From the NCBI RefSeq assembly GCF_016307205.1, contig NZ_JAEIJD010000009.1, forward strand, positions 1 to 64,000: DNA of 64,000 nt, given 5' to 3'. Positions 8,711 through 18,484 of the stretch are shown here, in pieces (the first letter of the stretch is position 1; each line of letters begins with the position of its first letter). Source of the stretch: Pontibaca salina. Its GTDB lineage: Bacteria; Pseudomonadota; Alphaproteobacteria; Rhodobacterales; Rhodobacteraceae. The notes under the pieces are model-generated. The model ran no database searches, was not told where the DNA came from, and was given only the letters and a program-made list of their open reading frames with translations. Position numbers and translations under genes: made by a program.

Positions 8711-9495
8711 GCGCGCAGGGGCGGTGGTCAGATCTGGGCCCGCGTATCGGCTCGGCAGTGGTTCTTGTGGCGGTATCGCTGGCGGCGGTGTGGATCGGCG
8801 GCGCGGTGTTTCAGGGCTTTATCGCTCTGGCTTGCAGTGCGATGGTCTGGGAGCTGACACGGATGCTGGACCCTGCGATGCGAAATCGGGCGGTTCCGTT
8901 GGGCCTACTGGGGGGCGCGGCAATCTTTGCAGCGGTATATCTGCCCGCCATCGCGGGAATCGCTCTGTTGCTGGCTGTCGCGCTTATCGGCGGCGCGGTC
9001 CTGTCGCGCCATCGGGTGATCCTTGTGCTTTACGGTGCGCTGATCCTGTTGGCGGGCTATGAAATGATCGCCTTGCGCGCGGTTTCGGTTGTCTGGCTGC
9101 TGTGGTTGATTTCTGTCGTCATCGCCTCGGATGTGGCCGGGTATTTTGCCGGCAAGGTCATCGGCGGGGCGAAGTTCTGGCCCCGGATCAGTCCCAACAA
9201 GACCTGGTCGGGCACCGGCGCAGGTTGGCTGGGGGCGGCGCTGGTCGGACTGGGCTTTGCCGTGACGCAAAACGTCACACTGGCGCTGGTGCCGATGTCA
9301 GTGCTGGTCGCGTTCGCAGCGCAGATGGGTGACATTGCCGAAAGCGCGATCAAACGGCGCGTCGGTGTCAAGGATTCCAGCGGGCTGATTCCGGGCCATG
9401 GCGGGTTCCTTGATCGGTTCGATGGTATGCTCGGGGCGGCGCTATTGGTTCTATTGATCGGCGCATGGATAGGCCTGCCGCAAGGGACGTTCTGA
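8707..9495 (+). CDS. cdsA: Phosphatidate cytidylyltransferase
   Basis: Membrane enzyme that makes CDP-diacylglycerol from phosphatidate and CTP, the branch point of phospholipid synthesis. The 262-residue product is almost entirely hydrophobic, with about seven to eight membrane helices, and has the C-terminal CDP-DAG synthase signature around KDSSGLIPGHGGFLDRFD. The ATG at 8707 overlaps the uppS stop (ATGA), implying translational coupling. Confidence 0.96.
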   Translation: MSAQGRWSDLGPRIGSAVVLVAVSLAAVWIGGAVFQGFIALACSAMVWELTRMLDPAMRNRAVPLGLLGGAAIFAAVYLPAIAGIALLLAVALIGGAVLSRHRVILVLYGALILLAGYEMIALRAVSVVWLLWLISVVIASDVAGYFAGKVIGGAKFWPRISPNKTWSGTGAGWLGAALVGLGFAVTQNVTLALVPMSVLVAFAAQMGDIAESAIKRRVGVKDSSGLIPGHGGFLDRFDGMLGAALLVLLIGAWIGLPQGTF

Positions 9496-10667
9496 TGCGG
9501 CGGGTGACGATCCTTGGAGCCACGGGATCGGTGGGGCAGAATACCATCGACCTGCTCACGCGAGCACCCGATGCTTATGACGTGGTGGCGCTGACCGGCG
9601 GTGGCAATATTGCACAACTTGCCCGCGACGCCATTGCGCTGAACGCTGAAATTGCGGTGACAGCGCATGAAAACCGGCTGCAGGACCTGCGCGCCGCACT
9701 GGCGGGCAGCGGCGTCGCCGCGGCGGCAGGTGCCGAGGCACTGGTCGAGGCGGCGGCGCGACCCGCCGATTGGGTTATGTCGGCGATTGTAGGCGCGGCG
9801 GGGCTGAAGCCGGGGCTGATGGCGCTGCAGCAGGGCGCGACGCTGGCACTGGCCAACAAGGAATCGCTGGTTTGCGCCGGGGCGCTGGTGCGCGAGACGG
9901 CTGCCCGTAACGACGCCCGGTTATTGCCTGTGGACAGCGAACATTCCGCTGTGTTTCAGGCCTTGGTGGGCGAGGACATGGCGGCGGTCGAGCGGATTAT
10001 CCTCACCGCCAGTGGCGGTGCGTTCCGCGACTGGCCGCTGGAAGCGCTGGAGCGGGCGACCTTGGCCGAAGCCTCCTGCCACCCGAATTGGAAGATGGGC
10101 CAGCGGATCACGATCGATTCGGCTTCCATGTTTAACAAGGCAATGGAAGTTATTGAGACCTATGAGTTATTTGAAGTCGAGCCCGAACAGATCGAGGTCC
10201 TGATCCACCCCGAATCGCTGATCCATGCTCTTGTCGGCTATCGAGACGGTGCGCTCATGGCGCATGTTGGTGCGCCGGATATGCGCCATGCGATCGGCTA
10301 TGCACTGCACTGGCCCCAGCGCCGCGATCTGCCGATCGAGCGCCTTGATCTCGCGCGGATCGGACAGCTTAGCTTCACTGCGCCCGATGAAATACGCTGG
10401 CCAGCGCTGCGGCTGGCGCGCGCGGTCATGGTCCGTGGCGGGTTGAGCGGCGCGGTATTCAACGCCGCCAAGGAACGGGCGCTTGACGGGTTTATCGCCG
10501 GGCGCATCGGATTTTGCGACATGGCGCGGGTGGTTGAGGATGTGCTGAGTCGATTTGAATCCGATCCGGGGGTTATCGATGCCGCAACGACTCTTGATAA
10601 CGTAATGCAAACCGACCATCTCGCACGCATACGCGCCGACGAAATGATGGCGAAACGGGTAAGGTAG
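9495..10667 (+). CDS. dxr: 1-deoxy-D-xylulose 5-phosphate reductoisomerase
   Basis: Second step of the MEP isoprenoid pathway: DXP plus NADPH to 2-C-methyl-D-erythritol 4-phosphate. The 390-residue product shows the NADPH-binding GATGSVGQNT at residues 8-17, ALANKESLVCAG, the metal-binding VDSEHSA, and ASGGAFRDWP and HPNWKMGQRIT. The ATG at 9495 shares a base with the cdsA stop (TGATG). Having dxr here supplies the isoprenoid precursors used by UppS upstream. Confidence 0.97.
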   Translation: MRRVTILGATGSVGQNTIDLLTRAPDAYDVVALTGGGNIAQLARDAIALNAEIAVTAHENRLQDLRAALAGSGVAAAAGAEALVEAAARPADWVMSAIVGAAGLKPGLMALQQGATLALANKESLVCAGALVRETAARNDARLLPVDSEHSAVFQALVGEDMAAVERIILTASGGAFRDWPLEALERATLAEASCHPNWKMGQRITIDSASMFNKAMEVIETYELFEVEPEQIEVLIHPESLIHALVGYRDGALMAHVGAPDMRHAIGYALHWPQRRDLPIERLDLARIGQLSFTAPDEIRWPALRLARAVMVRGGLSGAVFNAAKERALDGFIAGRIGFCDMARVVEDVLSRFESDPGVIDAATTLDNVMQTDHLARIRADEMMAKRVR

Positions 10668-10672
10668 ATTTC

Positions 10673-12025
10673 TTGGATATTCTCGCATTAATTCCGCAGT
10701 TTGGCGGGCTACTCTATACCATTGTCGCCTTTATTGTTGCGCTGTCGGTCATCGTCGCGGTGCATGAATACGGTCACTACATCGTCGGGCGCTGGTCCGG
10801 CATCCATGCCGAGGTGTTCAGCATCGGATTTGGCCCGGTGCTGTTTTCGCGCCGCGACAAACGCGGCACCCGCTGGCAGGTCGCGGCGCTTCCCTTTGGT
10901 GGGTACGTGAAGTTTTTGGGCGACGCGGATGCCGCGTCAGGCAAGGATGGCGCGGCGATGCAGGTTGCGGCCCAAGATCCGTCGCAATTGCGCCGCACCA
11001 TGCATGGGGCTCCGCTCTGGGCACGCACGGCGACGGTGGCGGCGGGACCGGTCTTTAACTTTGCTATGTCGATCCTTGTTTTCGCCGCGATCTTCATGTT
11101 CCGGGGCGTCGCGACCGACCCGTTGACCGTTGGCGAACTGCGCCCGTTGCCCGAGGCTTCTGCCTATGATTTGCGCGCCGGGGACGAGGTGCTGGCAATC
11201 GCGGATTTGCCCGCGCCGGCGTTCGATGACCCGGCGGCGTGGAGTGACTTTATCGCCGCGATCCCGCGCGAGCGGGTTCTGGATTATCGCGTTCGCCGCG
11301 ACGATATCGAGACGACGGTATCAGGACCTTATCTGATGCCGCCCTTGGTCGTGCAGGTTGCGCCGCGCAGCGCCGCGATGGATATCGGCCTGAAACCGGG
11401 TGATGTGATCCAGTCCATAGCGGGAAACACGGTGTTCGCGTTTGCACAGTTGCGCGAAGCCGTGGAAACATCGAATGGCGCGCCGCTGGCATTGAACGTG
11501 TGGCGCGATGGACAGGAATTGGAGTTCGTCCTTGTGCCCCGGCGCACCGACGAGCCCGCAGCCGACGGCGGTTTTCGTAATCAATGGCGGATCGGGATCG
11601 CCGGCGGGATGGCATTTGTCCCGGCCACACATGCGGCGGGGCCGGTTCAGGCGCTGACGGGCGCGGTGGTCCAGACATGGGAGATTATCCGCGGTTCTCT
11701 GTCGGGGCTTTGGCACATGGTGACTGGCGCGATCAGCACCTGCAACATCTCTGGCCCGATCGGTATCGCCGAAACTTCGGGGGCGATGGCCAGTCAGGGG
11801 GCGCAGAGCTTTGTCTGGTTCATCGCTGTGCTGTCCACTGCCGTAGGGCTGCTAAACCTGTTTCCGATCCCGGCGCTGGATGGCGGCCATCTGATGTTTT
11901 ACGCCTATGAGGCAGTGGCGGGAAAGCCCCCGAGCGACAGCGCGCTGCGGATCCTGATGGCCATCGGTATCTCGTTGATCCTGTCATTGATGGTGTTTGC
12001 GATCAGCAATGATCTGTTCTGCTGA
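10673..12025 (+). CDS. rseP: RIP metalloprotease RseP (site-2 protease)
   Basis: Inner-membrane zinc protease that cleaves anti-sigma factors and remnant signal peptides within the membrane. The 450-residue product has the zinc site HEYGH (H31, E32, H35) in the first membrane helix, the MRE-like segment PFGGYVKFLGD, one clear PDZ domain around residues 225-280, and the second active-site motif LDGGH near residue 402. It begins with a TTG at 10673 behind AAGGTAG; no ATG is available before the HEYGH helix. It lies 5 bp after dxr. Confidence 0.95.
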   Translation: MDILALIPQFGGLLYTIVAFIVALSVIVAVHEYGHYIVGRWSGIHAEVFSIGFGPVLFSRRDKRGTRWQVAALPFGGYVKFLGDADAASGKDGAAMQVAAQDPSQLRRTMHGAPLWARTATVAAGPVFNFAMSILVFAAIFMFRGVATDPLTVGELRPLPEASAYDLRAGDEVLAIADLPAPAFDDPAAWSDFIAAIPRERVLDYRVRRDDIETTVSGPYLMPPLVVQVAPRSAAMDIGLKPGDVIQSIAGNTVFAFAQLREAVETSNGAPLALNVWRDGQELEFVLVPRRTDEPAADGGFRNQWRIGIAGGMAFVPATHAAGPVQALTGAVVQTWEIIRGSLSGLWHMVTGAISTCNISGPIGIAETSGAMASQGAQSFVWFIAVLSTAVGLLNLFPIPALDGGHLMFYAYEAVAGKPPSDSALRILMAIGISLILSLMVFAISNDLFC

Positions 12026-12174
12026 TCTGCGACCCTTTCGACCGTTTAAACGAATTAGAGGCCTGCCCCTTTGGGGTGGCGCGGCTCGGATCGTGGCGTG
12101 ATTCTCCGAACCGATTAGAACGACGGACTGAAATTGATGGGCGCCAACAATTGGCTCGTTGGTGCTTTGCTGTT

Positions 12175-12203
12175 TTGACAAGGCCGAACAATCCCGTTAC
12201 TCC
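12175..12203 (+). promoter_or_regulatory. Candidate promoter of bamA
   Basis: TTGACA (12175-12180), a 17-bp spacer and TACTCC (12198-12203) lie 33 bp before bamA. The -35 is perfect and the -10 weak. It sits in the only sizeable gap (211 bp) in the rseP-lpxB run, so bamA probably has its own promoter in addition to read-through. Confidence 0.35.
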
Positions 12204-12236
12204 AAGCGTAATACGGGCAGGAAGTGAGTTATCGAG

Positions 12237-14606
12237 ATGAATTTGGGCAGTCTTTCGCATACATCCTGCGAGCGTCGTAACAAGAAGACCAATATCTTGA
12301 ATCGGTCGCTTCCGGTTGTTTTCCCCCTGTTTGCAGCGGCTTTTATCTATACTGCAACAGGCGCGCAGGCACAGACATATAGCTTTAACCGGGTTGAGGT
12401 CGAAGGCAACCAGCGGGTCCCGACTGGGACCATCGCTAATTATGTCGGTCTCGAAGCCGGCAAGCCGGTCACGGCGGGCGAGTTGAATGATGCCTATCAA
12501 CGCATTCTTGACAGTGGCGTTTTTGAAACAGTCGAGATTGAGCCGCGTGGCGGTACGCTGCACATCCAAGTGCGTGAATACCCGACGATCAACAGGATCA
12601 ATTTCGAAGGTAATCGTCGGCTGAAAAGCGAGAATCTGGCTAAGATCATCGAATCGACCGAACGCCGTGTGTTCAGCCCGGCCCAGGCCGAACGCGACGC
12701 CGCTACTTTGGCCGAAGCCTATTCGCAGCAGGGGCGCATCGCCGCAACCGTGCGTCCGCGGATCATCAAGCGCAGCAATAACCGCGTCGATCTGGTTTTC
12801 GAGATCGCCGAAGGGGCGACGACCGAGGTCGAGCGGGTCAGCTTTGTCGGCAACCGCGCCTATTCCGACGGGCGGCTGCGCCGGGTGCTTGGGACCAAGC
12901 AGGCGGGAATTCTACGTGCCTTTGTCAGCTCCGACACGCTGATCGAAGAGCGGATCGAATTTGACAAACAAGTCTTGCGCGATTTCTATCTGTCACGCGG
13001 CTATGTCGATTTCCGGGTAAACAGTGCCAATGTCGAATTCACCCGCGAACGCGACGCCTTTTATCTGGTGATGAACATCACCGAGGGCCAGCAATTCCAC
13101 TTTGGCAATATAACCACGGTAAGCGAGATCCCCGAGGCCAATGCCGCCGATTTCCAGGCCGCGCTCAAGGTCAAGCCGGGGGTGGTCTATTCGCCATCAT
13201 TGGTTGAAAATTCGATCGCCCGGCTGGAGCGCTTAGCGTTGCGTCAGGGCATTGATTTCCTGCGGGTCGAGCCGCGCATCACCCGCAATGAGCGCAACCA
13301 AACGCTGGATGTGGTTTTCGCGCTGACAAAAGGGCCTCGTGTTTTCGTCGAGCGCATCGACATCGAGGGGAACACCACGACGCTGGACCGGGTCGTGCGA
13401 CAGCAGTTTCGCATTGTTGAGGGCGATCCTTTCAATCCGCGCGAAATCCGTGAAAGCGCTGAACGCATCCGTGCATTGGGCTATTTCGCCGGCGCCGATG
13501 TCGACGCACGGCAAGGGTCCAGCCCACAACAGGTGGTCGTCGACGTCAATGTCGAGGAACAGCCGACCGGCTCCTTGAGCCTGGGCGGGTCGTACTCGGC
13601 CAATGATGGCTTCGGCATCGCGCTCGGCCTCTCGGAGAATAACTTTCTGGGACGGGGCCAGCGGCTGTCGTTTTCGACCTCGACGGCCGAAGACACAGAA
13701 GAATACGTGCTCAGCTTTGTCGAGCCATATCTATTGGGCCGGGATCTGGCGTTCGGGATCAACATGGGGATCTCGAGCCGTGACTCAAGCTTTGCCAACT
13801 ACAACACCGATCGCGCGTTCTTTAACCCATCCCTGACGTTTCCTTTGGGTGAAAACAGCCGCTTGCAGGTCCGCTATTCTTGGCAGAAGAGCGAGATGGA
13901 AACGCGCGGCGATGACGTGAAAACCGGCGTGGTGATCGGCAGCGAAATTGATTTCGGCGAGCGGGACACCAGTTCGTTGGGCTTTACTTACAGCTATGAC
14001 AGCCGCCGCACCGGTTTGAACCCGAATGCGGGTTGGTTGCTTGAGCTTGGTGCCGATTTTGCTGGCTTGGGGGGCGACAATGAATTCATCCGCACCAATG
14101 CCAAAGCCATTGCCCAGACCCGGATCTTGAACGAGGAGGTCACCCTGCGCGCCACGTTCGAGGGCGGTGCACTGCATTGGCGCGGTGACAATTTCAGCCG
14201 CACCTTGGACCGGTTCATCTTAACCAGCGATACTTTCCGCGGGTTTGACCCGGCGGGAGTCGGGCCTCGCGATTTTTCGAACGGGGTCAACGATGCGCTA
14301 GGTGGCAACCTCTATGCGGTCGCGCGGTTCGAGGCCGAATTCCCGCTTGGCCTGCCCGAAGAGCTGGGCCTGCGCGGCGGCGCGTTTTATGACGTCGGAA
14401 ACCTGTGGGATCTCGACAATGCGAACACGGCTGCCGCCGGTGCCGATATTCAGGGCGCGGACGGGGCCTGGCGCCAAGTGGTCGGGCTGTCGCTGCTCTG
14501 GACCACGGGGATCGGGCCGCTGCGGTTCAATTTTTCCAAGGCTATTAGCAAGGAAGATTACGACGAGGAGCGGTCTTTCGATCTGACCATTCAGGCCCGT
14601 TTCTAA
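12237..14606 (+). CDS. bamA: Outer-membrane protein assembly factor BamA
   Basis: Core of the BAM complex that folds beta-barrel proteins into the outer membrane. The 789-residue protein has a signal peptide (hydrophobic about residues 24-44, cleavage near AQAQ), then five POTRA repeats starting at YSFNRVEVEGNQRV, and a C-terminal 16-strand Omp85 barrel from about residue 440. In the barrel the conserved VRGF-type element appears as FRGFDPAGVGPR, and the chain ends with aromatic Phe, as expected for a BAM substrate. It sits between rseP and the chaperone gene skp, the usual order. Confidence 0.97.
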   Translation: MNLGSLSHTSCERRNKKTNILNRSLPVVFPLFAAAFIYTATGAQAQTYSFNRVEVEGNQRVPTGTIANYVGLEAGKPVTAGELNDAYQRILDSGVFETVEIEPRGGTLHIQVREYPTINRINFEGNRRLKSENLAKIIESTERRVFSPAQAERDAATLAEAYSQQGRIAATVRPRIIKRSNNRVDLVFEIAEGATTEVERVSFVGNRAYSDGRLRRVLGTKQAGILRAFVSSDTLIEERIEFDKQVLRDFYLSRGYVDFRVNSANVEFTRERDAFYLVMNITEGQQFHFGNITTVSEIPEANAADFQAALKVKPGVVYSPSLVENSIARLERLALRQGIDFLRVEPRITRNERNQTLDVVFALTKGPRVFVERIDIEGNTTTLDRVVRQQFRIVEGDPFNPREIRESAERIRALGYFAGADVDARQGSSPQQVVVDVNVEEQPTGSLSLGGSYSANDGFGIALGLSENNFLGRGQRLSFSTSTAEDTEEYVLSFVEPYLLGRDLAFGINMGISSRDSSFANYNTDRAFFNPSLTFPLGENSRLQVRYSWQKSEMETRGDDVKTGVVIGSEIDFGERDTSSLGFTYSYDSRRTGLNPNAGWLLELGADFAGLGGDNEFIRTNAKAIAQTRILNEEVTLRATFEGGALHWRGDNFSRTLDRFILTSDTFRGFDPAGVGPRDFSNGVNDALGGNLYAVARFEAEFPLGLPEELGLRGGAFYDVGNLWDLDNANTAAAGADIQGADGAWRQVVGLSLLWTTGIGPLRFNFSKAISKEDYDEERSFDLTIQARF

Positions 14607-14607
14607 G

Positions 14608-15213
14608 GTGCCGATTGGCGGGGGGATAGCCCGTTCAGGGGCCGGGGCGATGTTTGCCCTGGCCTTAACGTTTGGCACCTCGCTGGGTGCGCAAAACTGG
14701 TCGCCGGATCTATCCTATAGCCTACCTTACAGCGCGATCCTGACCGTTGCGCCCGACCGTCTGTTTATCGAATCCGCCTATGGGCAGCGCGTGGTCCGCG
14801 AGATCGAGACCGAAGGCGCCGCCTTGGCGACCGAAAACCGTCGTATCGAATCCCAGCTAATGGCGGAAGAGCAGGAACTGACGGGTCTACGCGCCGAGAT
14901 GGACCCCGGCGAATTTCGCGCTTTGGCCGATGCCTTTGACCAAAAAGTTCAGCGCATCCGGCGCGAGCAGGATGCCAAGGCCCGTGAATTGGGCGAACAG
15001 CAGGACCGTGCGCGCAGCGAGTTTCTTGAGGTCGCCCGGCCGGTCTTGGTGACATTGATGCGCGAAAGCGGGGCCAGCGTGATCCTGCAGCGTTCGAGTG
15101 TGTTTCTGAGTGCCGACAGCACCGACATCACCGATCTGGCAGTTGCCCGGATCGATGCCGAAATCGGCGATGGCACGCAGGATTCGGAAGTGAGCGATCA
15201 GGACCCGCAATAG
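14608..15213 (+). CDS. skp: Periplasmic OmpH/Skp-like chaperone
   Basis: Holds unfolded outer-membrane proteins in the periplasm and hands them to BAM. The 201-residue product has a signal peptide (hydrophobic about 11-28, cleavage after LGAQ), a short head and a long heptad-rich coiled coil (about 65-140) that forms the tentacles, then a conserved tail. It is longer at the N-terminal head than E. coli Skp and has an acidic C-terminus (SEVSDQDPQ). The start is a GTG at 14608, one base after the bamA stop. Confidence 0.85.
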   Translation: MPIGGGIARSGAGAMFALALTFGTSLGAQNWSPDLSYSLPYSAILTVAPDRLFIESAYGQRVVREIETEGAALATENRRIESQLMAEEQELTGLRAEMDPGEFRALADAFDQKVQRIRREQDAKARELGEQQDRARSEFLEVARPVLVTLMRESGASVILQRSSVFLSADSTDITDLAVARIDAEIGDGTQDSEVSDQDPQ

Positions 15214-15282
15214 CGCGCCTTGCCGAGGCCCCCACAGGTTGATAGCTAGGCGCGCATAGCTGCCAGAACCGAGAGACGGAAA

Positions 15283-15747
15283 ATGACAGACAATTTGCAA
15301 AGCGCGGATATCCAGTTGATTCAGGCGATCCTGCCGCATCGTTACCCGTTTCTATTGGTGGACCGGGTCGTAGATATCGACGGCACCAACAGTGCCACGG
15401 GCATCAAGAACGTCACCATGAACGAGCCGCATTTCCAAGGTCATTTTCCGGGGACGCCGGTAATGCCCGGCGTGACCATAGTCGAAGCGATGGCACAGAC
15501 AGCGGGGGTGATGATCGGCACCGCTCTGGACATGGCTGACAAGGATTTGCTGATTTATTTCATGTCCATTGATAAATGCAAATTCCGCCGCAAGGTCGGC
15601 CCCGGCGATGTACTGGAAATGCGCGTGACCACGTTGCGTGGCAAACCGGGCGGCAAAGTCTGGAAGTTCCGCGGCGAGGCCACAGTTTGTGGTGAGCAGG
15701 CCGCCGAGGCCGAGTTTACCGCGATGATCGATTTCCCGAAAGCCTAG
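15283..15747 (+). CDS. fabZ: 3-hydroxyacyl-ACP dehydratase FabZ
   Basis: Dehydrates 3-hydroxyacyl-ACP in fatty-acid elongation and shares its substrate pool with LpxA. The 154-residue hot-dog-fold protein shows [14 protein letters not shown], the catalytic His in [10 protein letters not shown] and the catalytic Glu in [21 protein letters not shown] precedes the ATG. It is followed after 3 bp by lpxA. Confidence 0.97.
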   Translation: MTDNLQSADIQLIQAILPHRYPFLLVDRVVDIDGTNSATGIKNVTMNEPHFQGHFPGTPVMPGVTIVEAMAQTAGVMIGTALDMADKDLLIYFMSIDKCKFRRKVGPGDVLEMRVTTLRGKPGGKVWKFRGEATVCGEQAAEAEFTAMIDFPKA

Positions 15748-15750
15748 GGG

Positions 15751-16536
15751 ATGGGGGGTATCCATCCTTCGGCCGTGATCGAACCGGGCGCGACCATCGG
15801 CGCCGAGGTGTCCGTCGGCCCGTTTTGCGTGATCGGCGCGAATGTTGTCCTCGCTGATCGGGTCGAGGTGAAAAGCCATGTTGTCATTACCGGCAATACC
15901 GAAATCGGTGCCGATACAGTGATCTTCCCCTTTGCGGTGATCGGCGAAATTCCGCAGGATTTGAAGTTCAAGGGCGAACAAAGCCGTCTGGTGATCGGGG
16001 CCCGTAACCGGATCCGCGAACATGTGACGATGAATCCCGGCACCGACGGGGGTGGCGGGATCACCCGTATTGGCGATGACGGGCTGTTTATGGCCGGGTG
16101 CCACATTGCCCATGACGCCCAAGTGGGTGACCGCGTGATCGTGGTCAATTCGGCGGCTATCGCCGGTCACTGTGTTCTGGGCGATGATGTTATCATCGGC
16201 GGTCTTTCAGGTGTGCACCAATTCGTGCGGATCGGGCGCGGGGCCATCATCGGGGCCGTGACTATGGTGACCAATGATGTGATTCCCTACGGTTTGGTCC
16301 AGGCCGAACGGGGCCGACTGCACGGTCTCAATCTTGTCGGCCTGAAGCGGCGCGGCGTGTCGCGCAGCGATATTTCAGCATTGCGCGCGGCATTTCGCGA
16401 ATTGGAGCAGGGCCGGGGCACGTTTCAAGAGCGCACCAATAGATTGAAACAGGGCAGCGACAGCGAATATGTCCGGGAAATCGTCGATTTCGTCACCGCC
16501 CATAGCGACCGCCATTTTCTGACCCCCGGAGGCTGA
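15751..16536 (+). CDS. lpxA: UDP-N-acetylglucosamine acyltransferase
   Basis: First step of lipid A synthesis: transfers a 3-hydroxyacyl chain from ACP to the 3-OH of UDP-GlcNAc. The 261-residue protein is a left-handed beta-helix built of hexapeptide repeats (IHPSAVIEPGATIGAEV onward to about residue 190) with a helical C-terminus. The catalytic His lies in GCHIAHDAQVGD, and IPQDLKFKGE is characteristic of LpxA. Confidence 0.97.
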   Translation: MGGIHPSAVIEPGATIGAEVSVGPFCVIGANVVLADRVEVKSHVVITGNTEIGADTVIFPFAVIGEIPQDLKFKGEQSRLVIGARNRIREHVTMNPGTDGGGGITRIGDDGLFMAGCHIAHDAQVGDRVIVVNSAAIAGHCVLGDDVIIGGLSGVHQFVRIGRGAIIGAVTMVTNDVIPYGLVQAERGRLHGLNLVGLKRRGVSRSDISALRAAFRELEQGRGTFQERTNRLKQGSDSEYVREIVDFVTAHSDRHFLTPGG

Positions 16537-16541
16537 AGGCG

Positions 16542-17330
16542 ATGCTGGCATTGATTGTCGGATCAGACGATTTGCCCGCTGCATTGCTGGCGGAACTGGA
16601 CCATCCGCCCCTCATTTGTGCGCTCGAAGGCCATGCACCTGATGGCATTGCGGTTGATATTCTATTTCGGCTGGAACGGCTGGGCACATTTCTGGCCGAT
16701 CTGAGCGCCCGCGGCGTGCGCGAGGTTTGTTTGGCGGGCGCAATAACCCGTCCGAAAATTGACCCGCAAAAGATTGACGCGGCGACCATGCCGCTGATCC
16801 CGATTTTGCAAGACGCGATGATGAAAGGCGATGACGGCGCATTGCGCGCAGTGATCGCGATTTTTGAAGATGCGGGTTTTGCCATCCGTCCGGCGCATGA
16901 GATTGCGCCGCGATTGCTGCCGCCGCCGGGCTGCCCGACGCGTCGTCAGGTCGATCAATGTGCCCAAGCAGATGCACTTCGCGGGGCGGCGCTTGTCGGG
17001 GCCATGTCGGATGTCGATGTGGGACAATGTTGCGCTGTTCATAATGGTCAGGCACTGGCAATCGAAGCGTTGTTCGGAACTGACTGGCTGCTGGCGAGTC
17101 TGCAAGATCGGCCCGATGGGGCGGGCGGTATCCTGTTCAAGGCACCCAAAACGCAGCAGGATCGCCGCGTGGATCTCCCGGCCATCGGGCCACGTACAGT
17201 GACTGGCGCGGCGCGGGCGGGGCTGGACGGGATCGTGATTCAGGCCAAAGGGGTGCTGGTGTTGCACCGTGCGCAAGTGATTGCCGAATGTGATCGGCTG
17301 GGCCTGTTTCTTTGGGTGCGGGCAAACTGA
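16542..17330 (+). CDS. lpxI: UDP-2,3-diacylglucosamine pyrophosphatase LpxI
   Basis: Hydrolyses UDP-2,3-diacylglucosamine to lipid X and UMP by attack on the alpha phosphate. It is the non-homologous replacement for LpxH in alphaproteobacteria (DUF1009 family). The 262-residue product has the N-terminal LALIVGSDDLPA, VCLAGAITRP, KGDDGALRAVIAIFEDAGF and a C-terminal GARTV-like half. It lies between lpxA and lpxB, giving the contiguous route fabZ-lpxA-lpxI-lpxB. The stop overlaps the lpxB ATG. Confidence 0.93.
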   Translation: MLALIVGSDDLPAALLAELDHPPLICALEGHAPDGIAVDILFRLERLGTFLADLSARGVREVCLAGAITRPKIDPQKIDAATMPLIPILQDAMMKGDDGALRAVIAIFEDAGFAIRPAHEIAPRLLPPPGCPTRRQVDQCAQADALRGAALVGAMSDVDVGQCCAVHNGQALAIEALFGTDWLLASLQDRPDGAGGILFKAPKTQQDRRVDLPAIGPRTVTGAARAGLDGIVIQAKGVLVLHRAQVIAECDRLGLFLWVRAN

Positions 17331-18484
17331 TGCGGGTGTTCCTGATCGCAGGCGAACCGTCTGGCGATGCTCTGGGCGGGGCCTTGATGGAAGGGCTGCG
17401 CCAATTGGTGCCGGACATTTCTTTCGACGGGATCGGTGGGCCGTTGATGCAGGCGCAAGGGCTGCAAAGCCGGTTCGCGATGGATGAACTCAGTGTTATG
17501 GGCTTGGCCGAAATCCTGCCCAAATACCGGCATCTGAAACGCCGGATTGCCGAGACTGCACATGCGGTGATCGATACTGCGCCCGATGTGCTGATTACCA
17601 TCGATAGCCCGGATTTCTGCCTGCGCGTGGCGCGACGGGTCAAGGCCGGTTCGTCCATTCGCACAGTCCATTATGTCGCGCCCTCGGTCTGGGCCTGGCG
17701 TCCGGGGCGGGCAGCGAAGATGGCGCAGGTGATTGATCATGTGCTGGCGCTGTTGCCGTTCGAACCGCCCTTGATGGAAGCGGCGGGAATGGCATGTGAT
17801 TTTGTCGGCCACCCGGTTGTCGCGCAAAAGCAGGCCAGCGCCGCTGAGATTACCGCCTTTCGCGCTTCCTATGATCTGGATGCGCCTTATGTTCTGGTTT
17901 TGCCCGGGTCGCGCCGCGGCGAAGTGGCGCGGCTGGCGCCGATTTTTGGCGCGGCGCTGACGGTGTTTGCGGCCCGCCATCCGGGACTGAAGCTGGTGCT
18001 GCCTGCCGCCGCCTCGGTCGCGGCACTGGTGCACGAGCAGACCGCACATTGGCCGGTTCAGCCGGTTGTTCTTGACCCGCGCGACCACGACCCAGATACG
18101 GCACGCGCCCATAAGCGCGCAGCCTTTGCCGGTGCCGAACTGGCGCTCGCGGCTTCGGGCACGGTGTCGCTGGAACTGGCAGCGGCGCAGACGCCGATGG
18201 TGGTGGCCTATGATTTCCATTGGCTGACATGGCAGATTATGCGGCGCATGGCGCTGATCGATACCGCGACGCTGGTCAATCTTGTCTCTGACACCCGCAC
18301 CGTACCGGAATGTCTGGGCCCTGCGTGTAAACCTGATCTGATTGCCGAACGGCTGGGGCAGGTTCATGCTGCCCCGCAGGCGCAGGAAAAGGCGATGGCG
18401 CTGACCATGCAGCGCTTGGGGCAGGGCGGCGAGCCGCCGGGGTTACGTGCCGCGCGGGCCGTGTTGGCCGGGTTGGCTCAGTAA
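17330..18484 (+). CDS. lpxB: Lipid-A-disaccharide synthase
   Basis: GT19 glycosyltransferase that joins lipid X and UDP-2,3-diacylglucosamine into the beta-1,6 disaccharide. The 384-residue product shows [12 protein letters not shown] at residues 5-16, the [10 protein letters not shown] loop, [15 protein letters not shown] and LPGSRRGEV. The start is ATG 17330, sharing a base with the lpxI stop; the frame is open to a TTG at 17312. Its last 7 bp overlap the tail of the convergent mnmA gene. Confidence 0.96.
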   Translation: MRVFLIAGEPSGDALGGALMEGLRQLVPDISFDGIGGPLMQAQGLQSRFAMDELSVMGLAEILPKYRHLKRRIAETAHAVIDTAPDVLITIDSPDFCLRVARRVKAGSSIRTVHYVAPSVWAWRPGRAAKMAQVIDHVLALLPFEPPLMEAAGMACDFVGHPVVAQKQASAAEITAFRASYDLDAPYVLVLPGSRRGEVARLAPIFGAALTVFAARHPGLKLVLPAAASVAALVHEQTAHWPVQPVVLDPRDHDPDTARAHKRAAFAGAELALAASGTVSLELAAAQTPMVVAYDFHWLTWQIMRRMALIDTATLVNLVSDTRTVPECLGPACKPDLIAERLGQVHAAPQAQEKAMALTMQRLGQGGEPPGLRAARAVLAGLAQ